From positions 972,339-1,036,338 of the forward strand of contig JANVCC010000219.1 in the NCBI GenBank assembly GCA_025345505.1: 64,000 nucleotides of DNA, in the 5' to 3' direction. Below, piece after piece: positions 1 through 10,949 of the stretch. The notes under the pieces are model-generated. The model was not told the DNA's origin and ran no database searches. It worked only from the letters and a program-made list of their open reading frames with translations. Position numbers and translations under genes: made by a program. Numbering within the stretch: the first letter of the stretch is position 1; every line of letters starts with the position of its first letter. This stretch comes from Todiramphus chloris collaris (lineage: Eukaryota > Chordata > Aves > Coraciiformes > Alcedinidae).

Positions 1-3000
1 AAAAGAAAAGGAGCAAAGTTTTCCCTCGGAGCCAAACTCAGGAACAGCCGCTCCAATAAACACCAAGCGTGAGTGAAACACCAGGCTCTGCCACCCGGCC
101 GAGGGTTTCCCAGTTCAATATTCCAGGTTTGGGAGGGGATACTTTTATTTTTAGGGAGGGGAGATGCCCACAGGGCTTGGCCTCCCTGCACCCCAGGAGC
201 GTTTTCGCTGCCTCGACGGGCAGAGGAGCATCGCCGCTCCCTCCTCGGGGCTGCCCCACTTCCCAGCCTCCGTGGCCTCGGCAGAAGATGTTTCTGCTGG
301 AGATTTTTCCGTCACCGCTTTCTCCCCTGGGTCTTGCTGGGATGTGCCTGCAATAGGAATGGCCCACCCTCCTGCAGGCAACGCAATGTGGGGAAACTGG
401 GGGGGAACGGGAGGAACCGGGGCTCCCCGCTCTGCGTTTCGGCATCGCGATTATCGAGATGCGTTTTTGCGGGGAGGCAGCGTGCCACCCGCACGAGCCC
501 TTTGCTTCCCACACCTCCCTTCTCCCAGTGGCTTCTTGGCACCTTCCCACCCCAGCCCGCTCGCCCTTTCCAGTGGAGTAGCTGTTGATGGGAAAGCATC
601 AAAAAAAGGGAGCCAAGTGGCTGCCGGGAGCATCCCTGGAGCTTCGTGAGCAGCGGTTGGAGCCACGACCCCTTCCTGGGCTTGGGAGGGGGGAGGATAA
701 AAGAAAATAAAGCAAAAAACAACCAAGCCACAAAAATAAGCCCCGTGTGATATAACACCCCGAAATACCCGGCAGTGAGTCAGGGTGCTGGGTGAGGAGA
801 TGGGGCTGATCCAGCTCTGAGTCAGCCCGGCGGGCACAGGCTGTGTTTGCCTCCCACCCCCACACCCCACGGCTCCCTGTTTCCCATTTTTGCTCCAAAC
901 CTGCAGAAATACAAACAAATACTCCGTGACTCAGAGGCGCATGGCGGGGCTCGGTCCGTGGCACCCCCTCGTAGCCCCCCGGGCTCCCCAGATCCCCAGC
1001 GGTGCCACGGCGATGGGACTGGGCACACCAGCGTCTTGCTAAAGCCAGGCCTGGGAATCCTTAGGCCATTTAAAAATGCATGTTTTTTGGAGAGGGACAC
1101 ATGCACGGGAGGTTCTCGTTGATGCCACTGCAAGGAAACGCTGAGGATTTTCTGAGGAGCTCCAGTTCATTAGCATCAACTCAGCCCAGCATCATTTTAA
1201 ACCTGAAGCACCACCTAATTCCCCTTGGTCACGGCCAGAGGAAGCAGTTCTCAGACTCTCCCTTCTCAGAGGCTCCCCGGGGCTGGCTGAGACACGGGGT
1301 GAAGCCCCACACCCAGGACACCCACTCTGCGAGGGATGGTGGGTGCTGGTGGAGCTGATCTGAGGCTCAGCACCCAGCTGGGTGCAGTCCAGTCCCAGAC
1401 CATCCCAGGCCAAACACCCCCCCAGAAGGATGGAAAACGAGAGCCAGGGCTTGTTTGGAAGGAGGTGCCTTTGGAGAGCTGCCCTGGGGTTATTTTCACC
1501 TGAAATGGAAAAAAAATAGGGGGGGGAACCCTTGCATCAAACCAAGGATGCTGGGCTGAGAGGTGAGCGAGATGGAGATCTAAGGTGGGGCAAAGCTGAG
1601 CTGTGTGTTTGGCTTAACCACCCCGGGGGCTTAACCTCCTGGCCTGGTTAATCCCCAGCCCCCTTGCCCAGGTTAACACACTGTCCCCAAGCCATGGGTT
1701 AAGGAAAGGCAGGAAAGTCACCCCGCACCATGAGCAGGATGAGACCCCGGCAGCATCCTCAGCATCCTGGCAGCATCCTCAGCTGGTTACCATAGCAACG
1801 GGTTCAGCCCAAAATTGGCCACAGAAGCAGGGGTGAGGAGGGGGCTCCGAGGGACACCCAGCCCAGCACAAGAACGAGGTTTAATCAGAAAAACCAGTTT
1901 GCACCCCAGGACTGGGTGCGAGGGGAAGCAAATCCCCCAGGCCAGCCCTGTCAGGAATGGTGGGAGGGGGTCTGGAGAGCCACCCCCCCTATCCCATCAC
2001 CCCCCCATCCCATCACCCCCCCAGGCAAATGCTGCTCAGCACAGATCCCAATCAGCCCATTTGAGGTTCGTCAGCCTTCCCAGTTTAATTCCCAGCCCAG
2101 CTAGCAAGTCCAGAGCCCTGCTAGAGCCTTTCCTGGCTGTAGCCAGGAGCAAACACCCAGAAAACCCCAAAGAACTCAACCTACAGCTCTGAACTTCCAG
2201 GGAGGGGAAAAAAAAAACCCCAAACCAAACCCATCCAGGGAAGGTGCGGGCAGGAGGGAGAGCCCCGGCAGGTGCGCGGATGCTCCCGGGGGTACGGCTG
2301 CCTGCGGCCCCCGCACCCGCCACCCCCGCGGCTCTGTTACACAAGGCTCCTGGCTCTTGCATAAGCCTCAGAGGAGTGTGCCAGCCCCGAGAAGAGAGGG
2401 AAAACGAGAAGGGACCACGGCCCCGAAGCTGAGCTGGAGGGTGGCACCCTTGGCCTGAGCCCCTCTCCCGTGGGTCCCCCTGGCTGGGACATCGGGTGGC
2501 CCTAAACGCGGTGATGTGAGCCCCTGCGGCGTGACCCGACCCCGTCCGTGCAGCATCCTTGCTGGAGAGAGGCAAAAAAGGAGGAATTCGCCCCACAGCA
2601 GCTTGAGCACAGGAGAGAGGCTCCTAAAAACCCCAGAGCCAGTGAGCAGCCAGCCCTAGAGCAGCCAACGCTTCCAGCCCCGGGACTGGGGGTATCCCTG
2701 TGGAAAGATCATTTTTTAAAGACTTTTAAGCAAGCAGGAAGGGCTGTGTGATGGGGAAGCTTGGGTGGGCTGGGAGCAGCATCACCCGGTCCCAGGGAGC
2801 CTCTGCGGAGCAGCACGCCTGTGGATGAGCATCAGACATCAGCTCCCAGCCCTCACCCCACTGCCTTTAAACCAGGGGCGCAGCAGCAACCCAGGGATGT
2901 GCTTGGCCAAACCCCAGGGATGTGCTTGGCCAAAACCCTCGGTGATTTTGCACAGGGAGGCTCACCCTCTTTATGCAGCAAAATTTGCTGGTTCTACCCA

Positions 3001-4138
3001 TCGTGGTGCTTTGGCATCAGCTGACCGCACCGCTTTGCACACGCGCGTGCAAAGAGAACCAGACCCCCTTTTCCTAAGGGATTTACCCCCCACAGCCTGG
3101 GTGGTTGCTGTTTCCAGGGCCTTGTCCCACCACCTTTGGGGCTGATGTATTTTTTTTACCCCAACACTTCCCCCCCACCCCAGCCTCCCCGCAGCCCTTG
3201 CTTCCCAGCCTCGTGCGCAGAAAGGGTTAACAACGACAACAGCAACAAAGCCAAGAAAGCCCCTACTTTATGGAGCATGGAGGGAGGGTAAGCTCACAGA
3301 CCTTTTTGAACATCTTCAAGGTAATATCTGTGTTGTCAGGAGGTTTAATGATTTTAACAATGACAGGGACCTCCTGAGAGGCTGGAGGGGACAAGTGCTT
3401 GCAGGACTTGTGCTCACGCGTGTCCCAGCCCGGCACACGCTTCCCCCAGCACGGGTGGCTGTGCAGGTAGCACGAGAAAACAAAGAGAAAACCAGAAAAG
3501 GTCATTACACATGGGGACCAATTCTCCTGATTTAAATGTAACCCCCAAAATCAACGCTGCAAAGCCATTGGCATCCCTGGAGGAGCTGAAATAAACACTT
3601 TCCGGTGACCCTTGGGCAGTGATGCCAGCTCCTTCCAGCTCAAGGGAACAAATCTCCATCCTCCTGTCTCACATGAGCTGGGGAAGGGCATGGGAAAAAA
3701 AAAACCTCCAAACCAGAGCCCTGGGACAGGGACAGTGACAGCCAGGGCTCACTGGCAGGGTCAGGCTCCTCAGGCCCCCAGCCAACTCCCCCCAGACCTC
3801 AACCTCGCTGCAGCAGCACAAGCCCCCCGAGGACAAGGCAAAGCCAGTGGCGTGTCCCCATACGTGAAACCCACGTGGATATACATTCTTGCTACGTCAT
3901 CCCTGTGCTGAGCTCGGTAGGATGGTGGAGCGTGGAGCCCCTTGATCTTGGGTGCAAAGGTTGGGAGTCTGGGGAAAGGGAGAGCTGGGCTCCAGCAGCA
4001 GCATCCACCCTATAGGGGCTGAATTTAGGGGCTCCCAGGACTCCTCGTTTCACCTCATCCAACAGGTCAAAGCCTCTGGAAATCTTCCTTGTGCTCAGGG
4101 TCACTCTGTTTTTCCTCCGTTTCCAGGACTTAGGTTTA
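1..4138. other. Intergenic sequence, no gene recognised
   Basis: Open frames here are long because the sequence is GC-rich. None has splice support, coding-like codon use on one strand only, or a recognisable domain. An exact RFX X-box is at 1786-1799. Simple C- and G-rich tracts are scattered throughout. Confidence 0.6.
1786..1799 (+). promoter_or_regulatory. RFX X-box (GTTACC AT AGCAAC)
   Basis: This is an exact match to the RFX consensus GTNRCC-N2-RGYAAC in otherwise ordinary GC-rich DNA, 9.2 kb past the 3' end of VWA5B1. Binding is inferred from the motif only. Confidence 0.5.
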
Positions 4139-5015
4139 TGGAATCATAGAATCAATCATAGAATCAATCATAGAATCAATCAGAGTATCACAGGATCATT
4201 AAGGTTGGAAATGACCTTCGAGATCATAAAGTCCAACTGTCTACTAAATACTGTCAGGAGCATTAAACCACATCCTGAAGTGCCACAGATGGAGGTTTTT
4301 CGGGCCCCTCCAGGGATGGTGATCCCCCCCCTCCCTGGGCAGCCTGTGCCAAGGCCTCACCACTCTCTCAGGAAAGGAATTTTTCCTGCTATCCAACCTG
4401 AACCTCCCCTGGTGCAGCTTCAGCCCATTTCCTCTGGTCCTATCACCAGTTACCTGGGAGAAGAGACCAACCCCCACCTCACCCCAACCTCCCTTCAGGC
4501 AGCTGTGGAGAGCAGCAAGGTCTCCTCTCAGCCTCCTCTTCTCCAGGCTAAACAACCCCAGATCATTCAGTCACTCCTCATAAGACATTTTCTCCAGACC
4601 CCTCACCACCCTCATTGCCCTTCTCTGAACTCGCCCCAGCCCTCACTGTCTTTTTTATCCTGTGGTGCCCCAAGCTGAACCCAGTGCTCAAGGTGTGTGC
4701 TCCCCAGTGCCCAGGGGCACCATCACTGTCCTCTTCCTGCTGGACACACTGGTTTTGATACAGTCCAGGATGCTGGTGGCCTTCTTGGGCACCTGGGCAC
4801 ACTGCTGGCTCACGCTCGGCCGGGTGGCCACCAGCACCCGCAGCTCCTTTCCCACCAGGCACTTTCCATCCCCTCCACCCCCAGCATCGCCTGGGGTTGT
4901 TGCGACCCAAGCGCAGGACCTGGCACTTGGCCTTGTTGAACCTCATCCTGTTGACCTCAAGCCATCGATCTGACCTGTCCAGGGCTCTCTGCAAAGCCTC
5001 CCACCCTCCTGGCGA
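4139..5015 (-). mobile_element. CR1 LINE fragment, 3' end at left
   Basis: The left edge has the inverted CR1 tail (three ATAGAATCAATC copies), followed by AAGGTTGGAAATGACCTTCG. The body carries typical CR1 tracts, including CAGGCTAAACAACCCCAG and AACCTCATCCTGTTGACCTC. About 0.9 kb, 5'-truncated, non-coding. Confidence 0.9.
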
Positions 5016-6580
5016 CGGAGCCAGGGAAACACAACCGGTTGTGTAACGTTCTGCTCAGAAAGCTTCTTAAACAGCCACATATTTCTATTGGATTTCCCTT
5101 GCCCTTCGCTGCTGATTACTGGAGTATTTATATATAAATAGAAGCTGTCTTCCCCATAATCTGCTTGTTTCTTCTAATTAACTCGGGGCTGCTCCCATTG
5201 GGCTGCTCAGCCCCTGGATTTTGGGGGTGCCAGGATCTGGTGACGCTCAGTGAACCCAAATCAGTCAGATTTCAGCTGGAATTGCTTTTGTTCGCTGTTC
5301 TGGAGGGAGCGATGTACCAGATGTTTGGGGAAAGGAGAAAAAAAGCCCTTTTTTTCCAAACTTCATGTGCTTAATATCAGCCCCAGAATACTCCCCGACT
5401 CAAACACGATTTCTGCGCCGCACCTTCCTCCGTCTTCACAAAGCTTTCCCCTAATTTATGGAACGTCTCGATTTGCTAATTATTTTAATCATTATTACTC
5501 ATCTTTCCCCTTCTTCCCCCCCTCCCTTCCACCCCCCTCAAAACTCCGTCCTGGGCTCGTCAATCACTTTAATAGCTGTTTACAGCCTATCATCAAGTCT
5601 TGCATAACATCCACATGACTTCGCTCAGATGCCTCCGACACCCAAAAGCTGCCCCTGAGCTCTATTTCGGGAGCCACGGAGCCCACGGCACCAACCGGCT
5701 GCATCCCTCGCCGACGTGCCCGGGCCCTGGGATTGGGGAAAATCAAAGGGAAAAACATCCCCAAAAGCAAAAAAAAAAAAAAAAATTAATAAAAGAAAAG
5801 AACCAATCTTGTGGTTAAGAGAAGACATTCCCACGCTGCTCCCTAGCCCAGGTTTGGGGGGTGAGGCAGTGTTGGGGTGACCCCAGCATCTCGGGGGCAG
5901 ATGTTGCTCTGCCGCACTTGCTCGGAGACGCAGGGAGCAAAAAGCAAGCGCCGGAGCAGTTTGGGGATGCTCTTGGGGGGGCTGAAGATGCAGCAGGGCC
6001 TCTACCCTCCACCACCCCCCCCCTTACATCCCTCACTCTCCTCAGCAGCGATGGGGGGAAGGCACAAAAAGCTGTTCAAAAGCTCATTTTCCAGCAAAGT
6101 TCTCCCCCGGGTCGGCGGCGGCTTGGGGGGCGGACGGGGGCAGAGGCGCAATCTGTGCTCCCCCGGCTGCCGGCGGCTTGCCAGCCCTTCTGGGGGGGGG
6201 GGGGACAACGACAACGACACCATAGCTCTTTTTTAAGCTCTCCTGTCCTCCCCCTCTCCCGCAGGTTTCATAACCCTTCAAAGCAAGGAAAGGTTCCTTC
6301 AGTTGCCGGCTAACGAGCCCCCGCGGAGGAGGAACCGCAGCCCCGGCAGGCAGAGACTTTCGGCAGCAAAACCTCCCCGTTGCAACCCGTGTTGGGGCAG
6401 GGGGGATGTGGAGGGGTCTCTGGGGGGGTCCCGCCATCCACCAGAGCCCCCCCCCCCCGGAACCCATGCGGGCAGCCCCAGGGGTGTATTTTTGCATCAG
6501 GGCTGCCCCAGTTTGGCCAGCACCCCTCGGTACCAGTCGTGGCACGATGCCACCGGGGGCTGGCGAGCCTCTCCCTCCCC
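5016..6580. other. Intergenic, partly AT-rich, no gene recognised
   Basis: The section 5040-5620 is clearly AT-richer than its neighbours (TATTTATATATAAATAG, TTTAATAGCTGTTTACAG), the look of a conserved non-coding element. It is followed by an A-run near 5770-5786 and a 13-G run near 6191. No splice-supported coding frame is seen. Confidence 0.4.
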
Positions 6581-6587
6581 GTGCAAA

Positions 6588-6690
6588 TATTTATTTACAC
6601 AGTGCAAAGGGGCTTATTTATTAAGCCTCGGCTGACAACCGTACCCAAACTAATTTCTGTTAATAAGGCTCTCACAGTCACCCTGGCAAC
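6588..6690. promoter_or_regulatory. Forkhead motif and RFX X-box module
   Basis: Minus-strand GTAAATA (6598-6592), inside an AAATATTTATTTACA context, matches the forkhead consensus RYMAAYA. About 80 bp away, GTCACC CT GGCAAC (6677-6690) is an exact RFX X-box. Forkhead (FOXJ1) and RFX sites together are typical of regulatory DNA of motile-cilia genes. Function here is inferred. Confidence 0.4.
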
Positions 6691-6720
6691 ATCCTCGGAG
6701 CAGCCTTCAGTAAGGTGATG

Positions 6721-8694
6721 CCATTACGGGGTGCAAAGGGGGCTGCTGGGGGGGACCTTCTGGAGATGCTGTGGCCAGAGACACCCGTCCCCTCTCCAGC
6801 CGGGGACACCCACCCTTCTCCCCAGAGAAGGCAGCAGTTCCCAGCCTCTTCTAGAAGTCATCCCTGCTCTAATTAGCAGCCCAATTAGCTGACTGAAGGC
6901 CAGCTAATAAAGGCAGAGTGGCTGCAGCACAGCGGGACGGGCGCTTTTTGAAGCACGTGGTGGGTCCCTCAGCTCGGTCCGGGGCGAGGTGATGGGCAAA
7001 GCAGCATTTTCCATCCATACAGCACAGACGGGCAGCACTGGGGCAGGATGGAGAATTTGGGAAGGAAAACAGGATTAAAAAGGAATCACCAACTCCTGCC
7101 CCAGCACCCTTCCCTGGTGGGCACACACAGAGGGCTGGTGAAGGTGGGAGGGATGAGATGGGAACATCCAGTCCCTCTGCTCTGGTCCAGAGGGGCCAAA
7201 CGGGGCCATAGCTATCTATAATTTTTATATGTGTATCTCTATCTTGGTCATCAGAGGCAGGAGGGGATGGGAGCAGGTCCTTGCTTGCCAAGAGGAAAAT
7301 AAGGGATAACATAGCTCCTACCTCCTGCTTTGGGCTGGGAAACATGACAGTGGTTTCATTAATACCTGTAATATCCGCACTAATTAAGGAAGGTATAGGA
7401 TGAAGGCAGAAAGATGTTGGCATCCTTCCGCTGGCACGAGAGATGGGTAAATAGCCAAAAGCCCTGGCACTAGGGGTAGAGATGGTAGCAGGATTCCCCA
7501 GCTCCTCGGCTCTGCCTCAAAGAAGAATTAAACCAGATGGCTCCTGGGTTTAAACCCCTGGATCCATCAGCTTACAAAGTGCTGTGCAGTTCAGGGTTTG
7601 CAAAACACAACACCACCCCCCCACCCCCCGAACCTGAAGAAAGCTCCTTCCCCTCTGAAATCCAAATCTTAACTCATGCACTCCGTTAGGATGGGGGCTT
7701 TAGGGACAAGCTGGGGTGCCCTGGGGGAAGAGCAGGACAAAACACTGTAAAAAAAGGAACCCAAAAGAAAGGAGTCACACCGGGCAGTCAAGCAGGCTGG
7801 GATTTACTGGGACTACACCACTTCTGCAACAGAGAACACAACTGAGCACCCGGCTGGCAAACACACAGTGCCACCGAGCATTGCCACCCTGGGCACCCTG
7901 GAGAACTGACACCAAGAGAGGAGACCGGAGGGATGCTCGTGGTCCCTGACCCCAGTTTCCCTCCTGCCTGCTCCCCCTGGACACACAGACACAGAACAGA
8001 AGCCTGCTGGGACACAGCAGGGCTGCTACATGCCGAGGGAGGGAATGAAAGGCAACAGGTTTTGGACAGGCTCCGAGGGCATCGCAGCCACGGCGTCTGG
8101 TTGATTCCCTCCGTAGGCACTTGATCCGTGGAGCTGCTGCCGGACGGATCCTGCAGAAAAGCCCATCCTGGAGACCACCAGGAATGGCCCAGCACTGCTA
8201 CTGGGGCTGGGCAGCGAGCTCGATGCCTCCCCAGTTGGTACAGAGTGAATTGGGAGCCCTGGGGGCGAGGGCACCCGGCTCCTTGTGTAGGGTGTGGGGT
8301 GGTGACAGCGAGTGTGCCCTCCTCCTGCTGGGTCCCGGGTGCCAGCTTTGGGGAGACTCCCCCCCTTCACGTCCCAGCACGGACCACAGTGGAGCATCCT
8401 CTGACCCCGAGCCAGCCACGGCAGCGGGCAGAGGCACCGGCAGCGGGCAGAGGCACCGGCAGCGGGCACGGGGAGCAGCATCAGGCTCCAAAACGGGCTC
8501 ACCCGCTCCACCACCTTTTCCATGCCCGAAAGCCAAGGGCAGGTGGGAAGGGCTGTGCCCGTGCCCTGTGCTCGCCCCCGAATGCAGAACGAGACTGCGA
8601 GAGCCCCTGCAGTCGGGGGCAACGCTTGTGTTGCCGATGGCTCCAGGTTAACAGAGCACTGGGCAGCTCCTGGGAGTCAGGCTGGGTCTTCTGG
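6721..8694. other. Intergenic, no gene recognised
   Basis: This is mixed unique sequence with a small 18-bp tandem repeat (GGCAGCGGGCAGAGGCAC) at 8422-8468. I see no coding exon or transposable element. Confidence 0.5.
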
Positions 8695-8695
8695 G

Positions 8696-8945
8696 GGAAC
8701 TGAGGGATCAGGAGAACTGAGGGATCAGGAGAACTGAGGGATCAGGAGAAGCTAGGGATCGGAAGTGAGGGATCAGGAGAAGCAAGGGATCATGAGAACT
8801 GAAGGATCAGGAGAACTGAAGGATAAGGAGAAGCAAGGGATCGGGAGAAGCGAGGGATAAGGAGAACTGAGGGATCAGGAGAAGCAAGGGATCAGGAGAA
8901 GCAAGGGATCAGGAGAACTGAGGGACCAGGAGAAGCGAGGGTTCA
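8696..8945 (+). repeat. 17-bp purine-rich minisatellite
   Basis: About fourteen imperfect copies of GAACTGAGGGATCAGGA and variants (GAAGCAAGGGATCAGGA). The strand is strongly purine-biased. Copies differ by single substitutions and a few indels. Confidence 0.9.
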
Positions 8946-10949
8946 TAAACCAGCTCACCAGTAACCCCAGGAAGGCCGGGATGCACGTGCCGCAGGAATA
9001 ACCCCTGCTCTGGTACAGTCACAGGGAGCAGAGGGGGTTGTGGTGGGCAGGAAGCTGAAGGAAGGCAGAACACAAGAGGCAGGTTTTGCTCATGAGCTAA
9101 AATAGCCCCAATCTCCACCAGCTCTGCTCAGAAAATAAACCAGCACAAAACAACCAGCACAAAAGATCTGGTGCAAGGCAGATTCTGCTCGCGGTGCTTT
9201 GCTGGGGAACGGAGAAGATGCTTCCCTGCCCTGGGAAGGCTGCAAAGAAGAAAGGCTTTGTCCAAGGAGGAAACAGCCTTTCCAACATTCCCACATCTCT
9301 CCAGTTTCTCAGCTCTCTGCAGCTGGGGCAGTTTTCAGCTCTTAACAGTCCCTTTCTCACCTGTCCCTTGTTGGTGGAGGGGTCAAAAATCCCTTTGTGA
9401 ATCACCTCTGATGTTCCTAAGTCCCTAGACAAATCCAGTCTAAGTCCAACCAGAACTGGGGCCTTTCTCCAGAACACAAATAATTAAATAAATAAATAAA
9501 TAAATAAAACAACCCCAAGAGCTGGAATCTCTATTTCTCCCTGGGGGTGCCGCTGACCTGTAATCAGAAGTGAGCTTTTGGTTGCCAAATGTCCACTCTC
9601 TGCTTCTCCTCCCTCCCTCCTTCTCTTCTTCCCATCAGGTTCTGGAAGCCACAGTCTTCACGGTGGCTCCTGCCCTGGTCTGCTCCGAATGATGGTGGGT
9701 AAGGAAGCTCCTGGCAAGCACTGGGCTGTGCTGGAGCTGGAGAAGGGACTCTGCTGCACCCCAGGGAAAGGTGCTTGTCAGGGAGAACAGCTCTGCCCAG
9801 CTCCTGGGGTACCCACGGTGGGTCCAGGGCTGTGATTTGTGTCTGGCCACCACTTGGCTTTAAGCAGCACGAAAGCAAGAAGCAGAGATGGGGAGAGCGA
9901 TGACTCCACATCACCCTGGGGCTTGGGGGGGCTCTTTCCCCTCTCTTCCCTTGGAGAGGGTTGAGGCAAGGGCAGGTCTGGCCATGGCTCATGGGACTGA
10001 TGCTGCAGGGGCCCTGGTACAAGCCCACCAGCTCGGGGGGTTTAGAGGCTCAGGCATCCTTAACAGAACAAACCTCCGGGCTGCTGGATTCAAAGGCAGG
10101 TCCCTGCAGTTCAGAGCCAACGAGAGGCTCCTGTGGAGAAGAAAGGATTCAGCTTTTCAGCAGGGAATAAAATTCCTCTGTTATTTTAACTCAGGGGGTC
10201 TCAGTGTCAAGGGCAAGGGGCTGGTTTCCATAGCCCGTCCCTTCCTTCAGTCCCGGGCTCTCCTGCTCTGCCTGTGAAGCTCTGAAAGCTGCACGGGATC
10301 TCACAAACTCTCTCCGGGATCATGGAGGGGCTGGGGAACCCAGCACCCTGCAGATGGGGTGGGGTTTGGTCCCAGCCTGCAACCAGCTTGGCTTGTTGGG
10401 GCATCACCAGGCTCGAGAAAGGCAGCATCCTCCCGGCCGTGCCAGTTGGGGTTGATCTTCAGGTGGTCATTCCCAGCCCAGATCTCCTTTGGTCTGGGAG
10501 ATGAGCACTTTGGCAGATGTTCACCTTCACCAGAAGACACCTGAGGTGGCAGAAGCCGGGTGGGAGCCTGGGGAGAGCAGCGACTCGGGGCCAGGGGGCA
10601 GCAGTGGGGGGTTGGCAGCGATTTGGGGCTGGGAAGAGGCAGCCAAGAGAGAAGAGGGCAAGCTGAGCAGGGAGCCCTGCCCGGGGCTGGGAACCAGAGG
10701 GAACCATGACCAGAGGGAGCTGCAGTAGTTGGAGCTGCTGCTCCAGTCAAAAATAAATAGCATGTGACTGCAGGCAGCCCACCCAGGGCAAAACTCCAGC
10801 CAGGGATTTCACCCAGGCTGCTTCCGTTCGCAGGACTCGCTCTAACAAAGAGGCACTGGCCCTGCAGCAGAGGAGCTGAGCTCCACGGAGACGTCTCCTG
10901 GAGGACAGGTCCCTGCTCCTGCACACCCAAGCCTCCTTCCTCAGCCTCT
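8946..10949 (-). other. 3' flank of VWA5B1, probably containing its 3' UTR
   Basis: This is sequence beyond the VWA5B1 TAA. I found no close canonical AATAAA on the minus strand, so the 3' UTR end is not placed. A (TAAA)n run is at 9481-9509. No other gene is seen. Confidence 0.35.
9477..9510. repeat. (AAAT)n microsatellite
   Basis: Tandem AAAT/TAAA repeats covering about 30 bp. Confidence 0.9.

Noticed and set aside
2036..2596. Minus-strand 186-codon frame
   Set aside because: No domain, no splice sites, and overlapping open frames on both strands of similar quality.
8696..8945. CRISPR-like array of regularly spaced repeats
   Set aside because: Direct tandem minisatellite with no spacers, in a vertebrate genome.
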